Shown piece by piece: positions 35,937 through 44,378 of a stretch of 64,000 nucleotides of DNA (position 1 is the stretch's first letter; each line of letters opens with the position of its first letter). The position numbers and the translations under genes are program-made. The stretch comes from Comamonas thiooxydans (GTDB taxonomy: Bacteria; Pseudomonadota; Gammaproteobacteria; Burkholderiales; Burkholderiaceae_C): contig NZ_AP026738.1 in assembly GCF_002157685.2 (NCBI RefSeq), positions 1,302,001-1,366,000 on the forward strand, written 5' to 3'. The notes beneath the pieces are model-generated. The model saw nothing but the letters and a program-made list of their open reading frames with translations, ran no database searches and was not told the origin of the DNA.

Positions 35937-37397
35937 ATGCGCACATTCGATGAGATGTATCTGAACTCGCCCGCCGAAGGTGCAGCGGTGCGAGACCACT
36001 ATCGGGACTATGCGCAGTGGCTGGGCAAGCAATCGCAGGACTATCTGCGTGCCCGCAGTGCCGAGGCGGAAATCGTGTTCCGCCGCGTGGGCATCACCTT
36101 TGCCGTCTATGGCGACAAGGACGAGAGCGGTGCCGGTACGGAGCGCCTGATTCCGTTCGATCTGATCCCGCGCATCATTCCGGCCCATGAGTGGGCCAGC
36201 ATGCAGGCCGGTCTGGCCCAGCGCGTGAAGGCGCTCAACTGCTTCATCCGCGATGCCTATCACGGCCAGGACATGGTGCGCGCCGGCCTGATTCCGACGG
36301 AGCTGGTGAGCGGCAACAGCCAGTACCGGCCCGAGATGGAAGGCATACAGGTGCCCAACGATGTCTATGCCAATATTGCCGGCATCGACATCGTGCGCGC
36401 CCCCGATGAGCAGGGCAACGGCATCTACTACGTGCTGGAGGACAATCTGCGCGTGCCATCGGGTGTTTCCTACATGCTGGAGAACCGTCGCATGACCATG
36501 CGCCTGTTCCCCGAGCTGTTCGGCAAGCACGCCGTGGCGCCCGTGGCCCACTATCCCGACATGCTGCTCGACACCCTGCGAGCCAGCGCGCCCTCGGGCG
36601 TGCTGGAGCCGACGGTGGTGGTGCTGACGCCGGGCATGTACAACAGCGCCTATTTCGAGCATGCCTTCCTGGCCCAGCAGATGGGGGTGGAGCTGGTCGA
36701 GGGGCAGGATCTGGTGGTCGAGAAAGACGTGGTCTACATGCGCACCACCCAGGGCCTGCACCGCGTGGATGTGATCTACCGCCGCGTGGATGACGATTTT
36801 CTCGACCCCGAAGTCTTTCGGTCCACATCGACGCTGGGCTGCAAGGGCCTGATGCGCGCCTACCGAGCAGGCAACGTCAATATCTGCAATGCCGTGGGCA
36901 CGGGCCTGGCCGACGACAAATCGGTGTATCCCTATGTGCCGGAGATGATCCGCTTCTATCTGGGGGAGGAGCCCATCCTGCAGAACGTCCCGACCTGGCT
37001 GTGCCGAAAGGAGGACGACCTCAAATACGTGCTTGACCACCTGCATGAGCTGGTCGTCAAGGAGGTGCACGGTGCCGGCGGTTACGGCATGCTGATCGGG
37101 CCGGCCGCGACCAAGGCCGAGATCGAGGCCTTCCGCCGCGTGCTGGTCGGCAACCCTTCGGGTTATATCGCGCAGCCCACGCTCTCCCTGTCCACCTGCC
37201 CGACCATGGTGGAAAAAGGCATAGCGCCGCGCCATATCGACCTGCGGCCCTTTGTGCTCACGGGCACCGAGGTCAATATGGTGGCCGGTGGACTGACGCG
37301 TGTGGCGCTCAAGCAGGGCTCGCTGGTGGTGAATTCATCTCAGGGCGGGGGAACCAAGGACACCTGGGTGCTGGAAGGTCAAGAGGGAGGCCATTGA
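35937..37397 (+). CDS. Circularly permuted ATP-grasp protein (DUF404/DUF407)
   Basis: A 486-residue protein of the circularly permuted ATP-grasp type 2 group. Recognisable segments are ITFAVYGDKDESGAGTERLIPFDLIPRII, GIYYVLEDNLRVPSGVSYMLENRRM, DVIYRRVDDDFLDPEVF, KEVHGAGGYGMLIGP and LVVNSSQGGGTKDTWVL. These enzymes are encoded with alpha-E proteins, and often transglutaminase-like proteins, and are predicted to make a peptide-like modification; the product is unknown. Strong AGGGAGGACAGG before the ATG. The stop TGA overlaps an ATG (37397) that begins a partial duplicate of the following alpha-E gene. Confidence 0.9.
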   Translation: MRTFDEMYLNSPAEGAAVRDHYRDYAQWLGKQSQDYLRARSAEAEIVFRRVGITFAVYGDKDESGAGTERLIPFDLIPRIIPAHEWASMQAGLAQRVKALNCFIRDAYHGQDMVRAGLIPTELVSGNSQYRPEMEGIQVPNDVYANIAGIDIVRAPDEQGNGIYYVLEDNLRVPSGVSYMLENRRMTMRLFPELFGKHAVAPVAHYPDMLLDTLRASAPSGVLEPTVVVLTPGMYNSAYFEHAFLAQQMGVELVEGQDLVVEKDVVYMRTTQGLHRVDVIYRRVDDDFLDPEVFRSTSTLGCKGLMRAYRAGNVNICNAVGTGLADDKSVYPYVPEMIRFYLGEEPILQNVPTWLCRKEDDLKYVLDHLHELVVKEVHGAGGYGMLIGPAATKAEIEAFRRVLVGNPSGYIAQPTLSLSTCPTMVEKGIAPRHIDLRPFVLTGTEVNMVAGGLTRVALKQGSLVVNSSQGGGTKDTWVLEGQEGGH

Positions 37398-37455
37398 TGC
37401 TGTCACGTACCGCCGATCATTTGTACTGGATGTCCCGCTACACCGAGCGGGCGGA

Positions 37456-37478
37456 AAAAAATGCGGCAAGCATTTTTT
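37456..37478 (+). repeat. Perfect hairpin with A/T tract (terminator-like)
   Basis: AAAAAATGC-GGCAA-GCATTTTTT, a 9-bp perfect stem inside the insert between the two copies of the alpha-E start. Only three of the nine pairs involve the TGC/GCA, so as a terminator it would be weak. Confidence 0.8.
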
Positions 37479-37491
37479 CACCAGAATACGG

Positions 37492-37512
37492 CGCACGCGT
37501 TCAGCGCGTGCG
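37492..37512 (+). repeat. Perfect GC hairpin upstream of the alpha-E start
   Basis: CGCACGCG-TTCAG-CGCGTGCG, an 8-bp perfect stem, ending 24 bp before the alpha-E ATG and just before its AAGGAGGG ribosome site. Confidence 0.8.
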
Positions 37513-37536
37513 GGGTTCTCTGCCCAAGGAGGGCCT

Positions 37537-38493
37537 ATGCTGAGTCGTACCGCCGATCATCTTTACTGGATGTCCCGCTACACCGAGCGGGCAGAGAACA
37601 CCGCGCGCATGCTCAGCGTGGCCTATGAAACCGCCATGCTGCCGCAGGCCATTCATGATGCGCACCGTGGCTGGCAGAGCGTGCTGTCCATCAGCGAGCT
37701 GATACCGGCCTTCAAGGCGCAGTTTCCCGTGGTGGATCGCGAGTCGGTGCTGCAGTTCATGGTGTCGGACGAGGCCAATCCGTCCTCCATCTTTGCCTGT
37801 CTGAAGGCTGCACGCGAGAACGCGCGTGCCGTGCGCGGTGCGCTGACCACGGAGTCCTGGGAAACGCAGAATCAGACCTGGCTGGCGCTGCAGCGTCACT
37901 TCGGCAAGGATGCCTGGAAAAAGGATCCGGCGCAGTTCTTCGAATGGGTCAAATACCGCTCGCACCTGTGGCGTGGCGTGTCGCTGGGCACCATGCTCAA
38001 GGACGAGGCGCTGCACTTTGTGCGCCTGGGCACTTTTGTCGAGCGGGCCGACAACACGGCGCGTTTGCTGGATGTGAAGTTCCATTCCATAGAGCGCGAC
38101 TACCACGGCATGCCGCGCGGTCGCGCCCTGATGAACTTCGACTTCTATCACTGGAGCGCCTTGCTGCGCAGCGTCTCGGCCTTCGAGGTCTACCGCAAGG
38201 TCTACCGCGATGTGATCACGCCCGAACGCGTGGCCGAGCTGCTGATGCTGCGCGCCGACATGCCGCGCTCGTTGCTGGCCAGCATGCATGAGGTGGTCAA
38301 GAACCTGGAGCGCGTGGCCAACGACCATTCGCAGGAAACCACGCGCAAGGCCGGGCGCCTGCTGGCCGATCTGCAGTACGGTCGCATCGACGAGATTCTG
38401 ACCACCGGCCTGCACGCCTATCTGACGCAGTTTCTCGACCGCGTCAACGATCTGGGCTCCGGCATCAGCCGGGACTTCCTGATGCCGACCTGA
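37537..38493 (+). CDS. Alpha-E domain protein (DUF403)
   Basis: A 318-residue all-alpha protein. MLSRTADHLYWMSRYTERAENTARML is the family signature, followed by FVERADNTARLLDVKF and the C-terminal FLDRVNDLGSGISRDFL. Alpha-E proteins are regularly fused to or encoded after circularly permuted ATP-grasp enzymes and are predicted to act with them, possibly in peptide-tag or proteolysis systems; no reaction is known. AAGGAGGG (37526-37533) gives this start. A second copy of the first 20 codons lies 140 bp upstream. Confidence 0.92.
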   Translation: MLSRTADHLYWMSRYTERAENTARMLSVAYETAMLPQAIHDAHRGWQSVLSISELIPAFKAQFPVVDRESVLQFMVSDEANPSSIFACLKAARENARAVRGALTTESWETQNQTWLALQRHFGKDAWKKDPAQFFEWVKYRSHLWRGVSLGTMLKDEALHFVRLGTFVERADNTARLLDVKFHSIERDYHGMPRGRALMNFDFYHWSALLRSVSAFEVYRKVYRDVITPERVAELLMLRADMPRSLLASMHEVVKNLERVANDHSQETTRKAGRLLADLQYGRIDEILTTGLHAYLTQFLDRVNDLGSGISRDFLMPT

Positions 38494-38525
38494 GGCCGCT
38501 TTTGTCTTTCAGCGTGAAGCCGGAA

Positions 38526-39002
38526 TTATTCGATCTCGCCCATCAGGGACTGCAGATAGTTCTGCGTGCCGACCTTGTCGATCAGGTCGAGCTGGGTTTC
38601 GAGGAAATCGATGTGCTCTTCGGTGTCGTCCAGAATCTTCTGCAGCAGATCGCGTGAAACATAGTCGCGCACGGATTCGCAGTGTGCGATGCCGTCCTTG
38701 ATGGTCTGCTGCGCCGCTTGCTCCAGGCGCAGGTCGCAGGCCAGGGCTTCCGGCACGTCCTCGCCGATCTGCAGCTTGCCCAGGTCCTGCAGATTGGGCA
38801 GGCCGTCAAGCATGAAGATACGGTCCATCAGCACGTCGGCATGCTTCATCTCGCCGATGGATTCCTCGTATTCCTTCTTGGCAAGCTTGTCGAAGCCCCA
38901 GTGCTTGTACATGCGGTAATGCAGAAAGTACTGGTTGATGGCGGTCAGTTCGTTCTTGAGCTGGGCTTGCAGCCAGGAAATGACTTGTGCATCACCTTTC
39001 AT
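38526..39002 (-). CDS. bfr: Bacterioferritin
   Basis: A 158-residue haem-binding ferritin that stores iron and detoxifies Fe(II)/peroxide. Haem ligand M52 and ferroxidase residues E18, E51, H54, E94 and H130 are present. Position 127, Glu in E. coli Bfr, is Thr here (DDTEEH), with E128 and E129 following. I believe this variant is common in betaproteobacteria. The ATG at 39000-39002 is six bases after AAGGAG; the extended frame adds 15 residues without similarity. It is divergent from ahpC. Confidence 0.95.
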   Translation of the reverse strand: MKGDAQVISWLQAQLKNELTAINQYFLHYRMYKHWGFDKLAKKEYEESIGEMKHADVLMDRIFMLDGLPNLQDLGKLQIGEDVPEALACDLRLEQAAQQTIKDGIAHCESVRDYVSRDLLQKILDDTEEHIDFLETQLDLIDKVGTQNYLQSLMGEIE

Positions 39003-39395
39003 GGGGGACTCCTTCTCGGGCAGTTGTTGTTCGCGTCGATTGTCCATGCTTTATGAGGCAAATCAAACAAAGCCCATGCCCGCGCGAATTGGCTGCATCT
39101 GATGCGCGTTCTCGTTTAGCTTACGTATTGCCGGACGGACTTCGCTCGCTAGGTTTGACTCAGTAATGACAACAAAAGCTATGAGCGTGATTGAAGGACT
39201 ATTGGCTTGAACTGCCTGGTTTCGGCCCACAATAGAAAGCTGGGCTGCACAGCGGTGCGGCTTGACTTCAGAAGCCGGGAATCTGGTTTGATAGGTTTTG
39301 TAAATCAATTTGATGAAATCAATCGATTGGTTTTATTAAGCGGACCGCTCTAAACTTCATCCTGTCTTCAAACACTAACCACAAGGAAACAGCAA
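39003..39395 (+). promoter_or_regulatory. bfr-ahpC divergent region with OxyR-like site
   Basis: No gene is seen in 393 bp. At 39291-39327 the four OxyR contact tetramers (ATAG, CTAT, ATAG, CTAT, spaced 11 bp) are matched as ATAG, aaAT, ATga, CgAT: 11 of 16 bases at exact spacing. It lies about 70 bp before ahpC, fitting peroxide control of ahpC. The half near bfr holds nothing I can name. Confidence 0.45.
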
Positions 39396-39971
39396 ATGTC
39401 TCTGATCAACACTCAAGTTCAACCTTTCAAGACCGAAGCCTACGTGAACCGCAACGGCAAGGGTGAATTCATCACCGTGACTGAAGAGAGCCTGAAGGGC
39501 AAGTGGTCTGTGGTGATCTTCATGCCCGCCGCCTTCACCTTCAACTGCCCTACCGAAATCGAAGACGCAGCCAACAACTACGCCGAGTTCCAGAAGGCCG
39601 GTGCCGAGGTCTACATCGTGACCACCGACACCCACTTCTCGCACAAGGTGTGGCACGAAACCTCCGACGCAGTGGGCAAGGCCAAGTTCCCCCTGGTTGG
39701 CGACCCCACACACCAGTTGACCAACGCTTTCGGCGTGCACATTCCCGAAGAAGGTCTGGCTCTGCGCGGTACCTTCGTGATCAACCCCGATGGCGTGATC
39801 AAGACCATGGAAGTGCATTCCAACGAAATCGCTCGTGACGTGTCCGAAACCCTGCGCAAGCTCAAGGCTGCCCAGTTCACCGCCGCCAACCCTGGCCAGG
39901 TGTGCCCCGCCAAGTGGAAGGAAGGCGCCAGCACGATCACTCCTTCGCTGGATCTGGTCGGCAAGATCTAA
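39396..39971 (+). CDS. ahpC: Alkyl hydroperoxide reductase subunit AhpC (2-Cys peroxiredoxin)
   Basis: A 191-residue typical 2-Cys peroxiredoxin reducing H2O2 and organic peroxides. Peroxidatic C51 lies in MPAAFTFNCPTE (Ala replaces the usual Asp before Phe) and resolving C170 in GQVCPAKW. Reduced by AhpF, encoded 175 bp downstream. AAGGAAACAGCAA precedes the ATG. A terminator between the two genes implies extra ahpC transcript relative to ahpF. Confidence 0.97.
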   Translation: MSLINTQVQPFKTEAYVNRNGKGEFITVTEESLKGKWSVVIFMPAAFTFNCPTEIEDAANNYAEFQKAGAEVYIVTTDTHFSHKVWHETSDAVGKAKFPLVGDPTHQLTNAFGVHIPEEGLALRGTFVINPDGVIKTMEVHSNEIARDVSETLRKLKAAQFTAANPGQVCPAKWKEGASTITPSLDLVGKI

Positions 39972-40007
39972 GCCTGATACCTATCGGCTGAGCGTGCATG
40001 CGCTCTG

Positions 40008-40054
40008 AAAGCCGGACGACGTTCAGGCGAGTGCTGCCTGTCCGTCCGGCTTTT
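40008..40054 (+). terminator. Terminator between ahpC and ahpF
   Basis: Long stem AAAGCCGGACG / CGTCCGGCTTT with TTTTTTT, 37 bp after the ahpC stop. It probably lets part of the transcripts through into ahpF. Confidence 0.88.
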
Positions 40055-40146
40055 TTTCGCCCAGTTTTTGCTTTCATGGGCGGGCAAAGGCCTCAAAAGC
40101 ACTTTGCTGCATTGCATCAACAACTCTAAATTCAAAGGAATCCACC

Positions 40147-41703
40147 ATGCTTGACGATCAACTCAAAGCCCAACTCGCCGCCTACCTGGAACGCGTGCAG
40201 CAGCCGTTTGAGCTGGTGGCTTCTCTGGATGACAGCGAGACCAGTGCACAGATGCACGATCTGCTGAAAACCATCCAGTCCCTGCGCAGCGACAAGATTT
40301 CGCTGCGCACCGATGGCGGCGATGCCCGCAAGCCTTCGTTCACGCTGCAGCGCCAGGGCACGGCCACCCAGCTGCGCTTTGCCGGTCTGCCCCTGGGCCA
40401 TGAATTCACCTCGCTGGTGCTGGCCCTGCTGTGGACGGGCGGCCATCCTCCCAAGGTGGAGCAGGACGTGATCGACCAGATCAAGGCACTGGACGGCGAC
40501 TTCAACTTCGAGGTCTATATGAGCCTGAGCTGCCACAACTGCCCCGATGTGGTTCAGGCACTGTCGCTGATGGCCATTCTCAACCCCAAGGTCAAGACCA
40601 CGGTGATCGAAGGCGGAGCCTTCCAGAAGGAAGTGACCGAGCGCGAAATCATGGCCGTGCCCATGGTGTTCATGAACGGCAGCGTGTTCGGCTCCGGCCG
40701 CATGACCATCGAAGAAATCGTGGCCAAGCTGGACACCGGTGCAGCCTCGCGTGACGCAGCCAAGCTGTCGGCCAAGGAAGCCTTCGACGTGCTGATCATC
40801 GGCGGTGGCCCTGCCGGCGCGGCAGCCGCCGTGTACGCGGCTCGCAAGGGCATTCGCACCGGCGTGGCGGCCGAGCGCTTTGGCGGTCAGGTCAACGATA
40901 CGCTGGCGATCGAGAACTACATCTCCGTGCTGGAAACCGACGGACCCAAGTTCGCTGCGGCCCTGGAAGCTCACACCCGTGCCTATGACGTGGACATCAT
41001 GAACCTGCAGCGTGCCGAGAAGCTGATTCCCGCTGCGCAGCCCGGTGGCCTGGTAGAAGTGCAAATGGCCAATGGCGGCTCGCTCAAGGCCAAGACCGTG
41101 ATCCTGTCCACCGGTGCGCGCTGGCGCAATGTGAACGTGCCTGGCGAGGCCGAGTACAAGAACAAGGGCGTGGCCTATTGCCCGCATTGCGACGGTCCGC
41201 TGTTCAAGGGTAAGCGCGTGTCGGTGATCGGCGGTGGCAACTCCGGCATCGAAGCTGCGATTGACCTGGCGGGTCTGGTGGCGCATGTGACGGTGGTGGA
41301 ATTTGCCGATCAGCTCAAGGCCGATGCCGTGCTGGTCAAGAAGCTGCACAGCCTGCCCAATGTGACCGTCATCACCAACGCCCAGACCACCGAGATCACG
41401 GGTGCCAACGGCAAGGTCAACGGTCTGAGCTACAAGGACAGGGCAACGGGTGCCGAGCACCATGTGGAGCTCGAAGGTGTGTTTGTGCAGATCGGCCTGG
41501 TGCCGAACACCGAATGGCTCAAGGGCACGCTGGAGCTGAGCAAGTTCGGCGAAATCATTGTGGATGCCAAGGGGCAGACCAATCTGCCCGGGGTGTTCGC
41601 CGCCGGCGACTGCACCACGGTGCCTTACAAGCAGATCGTGATCGCAGCCGGCGCCGGCGCTACCGCAGCGCTGTCGGCCTTCGATCATCTGATTCGCAAC
41701 TAA
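40147..41703 (+). CDS. ahpF: Alkyl hydroperoxide reductase subunit AhpF
   Basis: A 518-residue FAD/NADH disulfide reductase for AhpC. The N-terminal double thioredoxin fold has C129-H-N-C132; the flavin part has the FAD loop IIGGGPAG (about 217-224), redox pair C345-P-H-C348 and NADH loop VIGGGNSG. The C-terminal [28 protein letters not shown] completes the FAD site. AAAGGAATCCACC precedes the ATG. Confidence 0.97.
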   Translation: MLDDQLKAQLAAYLERVQQPFELVASLDDSETSAQMHDLLKTIQSLRSDKISLRTDGGDARKPSFTLQRQGTATQLRFAGLPLGHEFTSLVLALLWTGGHPPKVEQDVIDQIKALDGDFNFEVYMSLSCHNCPDVVQALSLMAILNPKVKTTVIEGGAFQKEVTEREIMAVPMVFMNGSVFGSGRMTIEEIVAKLDTGAASRDAAKLSAKEAFDVLIIGGGPAGAAAAVYAARKGIRTGVAAERFGGQVNDTLAIENYISVLETDGPKFAAALEAHTRAYDVDIMNLQRAEKLIPAAQPGGLVEVQMANGGSLKAKTVILSTGARWRNVNVPGEAEYKNKGVAYCPHCDGPLFKGKRVSVIGGGNSGIEAAIDLAGLVAHVTVVEFADQLKADAVLVKKLHSLPNVTVITNAQTTEITGANGKVNGLSYKDRATGAEHHVELEGVFVQIGLVPNTEWLKGTLELSKFGEIIVDAKGQTNLPGVFAAGDCTTVPYKQIVIAAGAGATAALSAFDHLIRN

Positions 41704-41743
41704 ACGGCCTTCATCGCTTGCAAGGTAAGCGATGATGGCTATC

Positions 41744-41772
41744 AAAAAAGGACTGCCTAGGCAGTCCTTTTT
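41744..41772 (+). terminator. Terminator after ahpF
   Basis: AAAAAGGACTGCC-TA-GGCAGTCCTTTTT, a perfect palindrome 40 bp after the ahpF stop. Confidence 0.93.
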
Positions 41773-41881
41773 GCTTTTGAACGGGCGCCGGGGTCGTCAG
41801 GGACTGCGGCGTTCAAAGCACCGGATTTGGGGACATCGCAGCCTTGCGTCGGGGCGCAATTCCCGTTTTGTAACGAAGTTA

Positions 41882-41910
41882 TTTGCAGTTGAGAATTATT
41901 CGCATATACT
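41882..41910 (+). promoter_or_regulatory. hmuR: Promoter of the haem uptake operon with Fur box
   Basis: -35 TTTGCA (41882-41887), 17-bp spacer, -10 TATACT (41905-41910). The spacer holds TGAGAAT-T-ATTCGCA (41890-41904), matching 11 of 14 positions of the 7-1-7 Fur box TGATAAT-n-ATTATCA. Fur bound here would block RNA polymerase directly, so the operon should be on in iron starvation. The rest of 41773-42042 holds nothing else I can name. Confidence 0.82.
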
Positions 41911-42042
41911 GAGCGCCATTCAGCCAGCCAATGCCGTGCCAGCTACAGGCCGCGAAGCCTCTGACGTTTCGACCTGTGGCCATTGACGTACCTATCAGAA
42001 GCCAGCTCTTGTCCATTTCTATGAATAAAGAGGGTTTCTGGT

Positions 42043-44307
42043 ATGGCTTACGCCACCGCTTTGCACGCCCGCGCCTCGCTGGCGCCACGCTCCAATCTCC
42101 GTCCGCTGGCGCTGGCCTGCGCACTGGCTTGCGCCGCTATTTCGGCCCAGGCTCAGCAGCAATCCTCCGAATCCGTCCAGGTCGCGGCGGCCCGTGCCGA
42201 CCGCAGCACGCCCGTGCTGCGCGATGTGGTCATCAGTGCCTCGCGCGACGAGCAGGACGCCGACAGCCTGCCCATGACGGTGGACGTCATCGATGCCAAG
42301 CAGATGGAGGAGGAGCAGATCGGCGACATCCGCGAGCTGGCCGCCAAGCTGCCCAATGTGACCGTGCCGCGCAGTCCGGCGCGTTTCACACTGGCCGGCT
42401 CACCCACGGGGCGTGACCAGAACAGCGGCTTCAATATCCGTGGCCTTGAAGGCAACCGCGTGCTGATGCTGGTCGATGGCGTGCGCCTGCCGCGCAGCTA
42501 TACCTTCAGCGCCAACTCCTTTGGCCGCGACTATCTGGATCTGGGTCTGGTGCAACGCGTGGAGATTCTGCGCGGCGCAGTGCCTGCGCTCTATGGCTCG
42601 GACGGCATGGGTGGCCTGGTCAACTTCATCACCGTACAGCCCGATGATCTGCTCAAGGACGGCAAGAGCATCGGCGGCCGTGTCTCGGCCAGCTATGACG
42701 GCGCGGACAATGGCAAGCGCGTGGGTGCCACGATTGCAGGGCGCGCCAGCCAGGAATGGAGCTGGCTGGTGTCTGCTGGCATAGGCCGTTCCAGCGCGCT
42801 GGAAAGCATGGGCAGCAACAATGTGGTGGGTGCGTTGCGCACCACGCCCAACCCCGAAAAGGACAAGAGCCATTCGCTGCTGGGTCGTCTGGTCTATACG
42901 CCGTCTGCCGTGCAAAAGCATGTGTTCACGCTGGAAAACGTGGACAAGCGCGCGGACTACGATTTGCTCAGCGCACGCACGGCCACGGTGACGGATTCGC
43001 GGGCGCAAACCACCATGAAGCGCTGGCGCGCCAGCTGGCAAGGTGAGTGGCGTGAGCTGAATACGACACTGGCTGATGAAATCAAGCTGATGGCCAGCTA
43101 CCAGAGTTCGGACTCGCGCGAGTTCGTGACCGAAACCCGCACCCCGCCTCTGGCCTATCGCGAGCGCGATGTGACCTATGACGAGGACGCGCTGCAGCTG
43201 CACGCCCAGGCCGGCAAGACGTTGCGCTGGAGCAATGGCCTCAGCGGCAAGTTCAGCTACGGCGTCGACTATCTGCGCGGCAAGGTGGTCAACGAGCAGA
43301 ACGGCATTACGCCACCTGCCGGTGAGAGCTTTCCGCTCAAGCGCTTCCCCGACACCACGGAAACCTCGACGGCGCTGTTTGCCCAGGCCGAGCTGCACTA
43401 TGGTGCTTTCAGCCTGACGCCCGGATTGCGGGCCGAGCACTACAGCATCAAGCCCAAGCAGCAAGGGTTTGGTGGCACAGCGGTCAGCAATTCGGACTCT
43501 GCTGTTTCCCCCAAGCTGGGTGCCATGTTCCAGATGAATGATGCCTGGTCGGTTTACGGCAACTATGCCGCCGGTTTCAGAGCACCGAATGCAGGGCAGA
43601 TCAATGCCTTCTTCGAGAACCCGTTCATGTTCTACAAGAGCATTCCCAACCCCGACCTCAAGCCTGAGAAGAGCAATACCTTCGAAGTGGGTCTGCGCGG
43701 CCGCATGAATGCGCTGCGTCTGGATGCGGCAGCCTTTACGGGGCGCTACAAGGACTTCATCCAGGATCAGGTGCAGGTTGCGGGCGAATACGGCGATCGC
43801 AACAACCCCGCGACGTTCCAGTCCGTCAATCTGAACCGTGTGCATATCAGCGGTTTCGAACTCAAGGCCGACTATGACTGGGGCCGGTTTGCGGGCGGCA
43901 ACTGGCGCACCAATGCCGCCTATGGCTACACCAAGGGTACGGACAAGAGCACCAACAAGCCGGTGGACACCATCTCGCCGCAGCAACTGGTGCTGGGCGT
44001 GCGCTATGACAGATCCACCGTTGGCGTGCAGCTCAGCGCCTCGCACTGGGCAGGCAAAAAAGACAAGGATGCGCCTGATCTTTCCTCCGGCCGCCCCTTG
44101 CTCAGCCCGTCCGCGACGGTGCTGGATTTGAGCGCGCAATGGCGTATCCGTCCAGGCACGCGTCTGAATGTGGGTATCTACAACCTGACCGACAAAAAGT
44201 ATTCGCGCTGGGCGGATGTGCGTGGCTTGAGCCGCACGACGCAGATTGCCGATGCCTATACCCAGCCAGGCCGCAATGTGCGCGTGTCCCTGGTTCAGGA
44301 CTTCTGA
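42043..44307 (+). CDS. hmuR: TonB-dependent haem/haemoglobin receptor
   Basis: A 754-residue outer-membrane receptor. The signal peptide ends ISAQAQQQ (about residue 38); the TonB-box/plug domain follows (RDVVISASRDEQDADSLPMTVDVIDAKQM, FNIRGLEGNRVLMLVDGVRLPR, VEILRGAVPALYGSDGMGGLVNF). The barrel carries the haem-receptor FRAP box (AAGFRAPN) and NPDL (IPNPDLKPEKS), and ends VSLVQDF with a terminal Phe. No His lies between FRAP and NPDL, unlike Yersinia HemR. It heads the operon and is under a Fur box. A weak hairpin (44321-44352) separates it from the next gene. Confidence 0.93.
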   Translation: MAYATALHARASLAPRSNLRPLALACALACAAISAQAQQQSSESVQVAAARADRSTPVLRDVVISASRDEQDADSLPMTVDVIDAKQMEEEQIGDIRELAAKLPNVTVPRSPARFTLAGSPTGRDQNSGFNIRGLEGNRVLMLVDGVRLPRSYTFSANSFGRDYLDLGLVQRVEILRGAVPALYGSDGMGGLVNFITVQPDDLLKDGKSIGGRVSASYDGADNGKRVGATIAGRASQEWSWLVSAGIGRSSALESMGSNNVVGALRTTPNPEKDKSHSLLGRLVYTPSAVQKHVFTLENVDKRADYDLLSARTATVTDSRAQTTMKRWRASWQGEWRELNTTLADEIKLMASYQSSDSREFVTETRTPPLAYRERDVTYDEDALQLHAQAGKTLRWSNGLSGKFSYGVDYLRGKVVNEQNGITPPAGESFPLKRFPDTTETSTALFAQAELHYGAFSLTPGLRAEHYSIKPKQQGFGGTAVSNSDSAVSPKLGAMFQMNDAWSVYGNYAAGFRAPNAGQINAFFENPFMFYKSIPNPDLKPEKSNTFEVGLRGRMNALRLDAAAFTGRYKDFIQDQVQVAGEYGDRNNPATFQSVNLNRVHISGFELKADYDWGRFAGGNWRTNAAYGYTKGTDKSTNKPVDTISPQQLVLGVRYDRSTVGVQLSASHWAGKKDKDAPDLSSGRPLLSPSATVLDLSAQWRIRPGTRLNVGIYNLTDKKYSRWADVRGLSRTTQIADAYTQPGRNVRVSLVQDF

Positions 44308-44311
44308 TTTT

Positions 44312-44352
44312 GTAGCTGATAGCGCTTGATGAATAAGCGCTGGACGCCTTTT
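44312..44352 (+). repeat. Dispersed motif copy forming a hairpin with T-run (possible attenuator)
   Basis: GTAGCTGATAGCGCTT is a motif copy; AGCGCTT-GATGAAT-AAGCGCT (44321-44341) is a perfect 7-bp stem, with TTTTTT seven bases later. It lies between the receptor gene and the rest of the haem operon and could lower downstream expression. Confidence 0.65.
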
Positions 44353-44378
44353 TTGCTCAAGAACTGCGGGAGTGTGCC

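Larger units (their letters stand above)
37397..37543 (+). pseudogene. Partial duplicate of the alpha-E gene start (48-codon remnant ORF)
   Basis: This short frame starts ATG at 37397, overlapping the ATP-grasp stop and preceded by GAGGGAGG. Its first 20 codons (MLSRTADHLYWMSRYTERAE) repeat exactly, at the protein level, the start of the alpha-E protein 140 bp downstream. The DNA differs only at synonymous positions (Ser TCA/AGT, Leu TTG/CTT, Ala GCG/GCA, Glu GAA/GAG). It then runs into two hairpins and stops at 37541-37543. It is best read as a remnant of a tandem partial duplication or of a recombination event. Confidence 0.75.

Noticed and set aside
37397..37543. Annotating the 48-codon frame as a functional gene
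   Set aside because: Only the first 20 codons resemble anything, and they copy the neighbour. I list it as a remnant and raise the leader-peptide idea only as a hypothesis.
40132..41745. 537-codon antisense frame over ahpF
   Set aside because: ahpF is intact with all redox motifs; the antisense frame has no family.
41741..42042. Small frames between ahpF and the haem receptor
   Set aside because: They overlap the ahpF terminator and the Fur-controlled promoter, and have no ribosome site.
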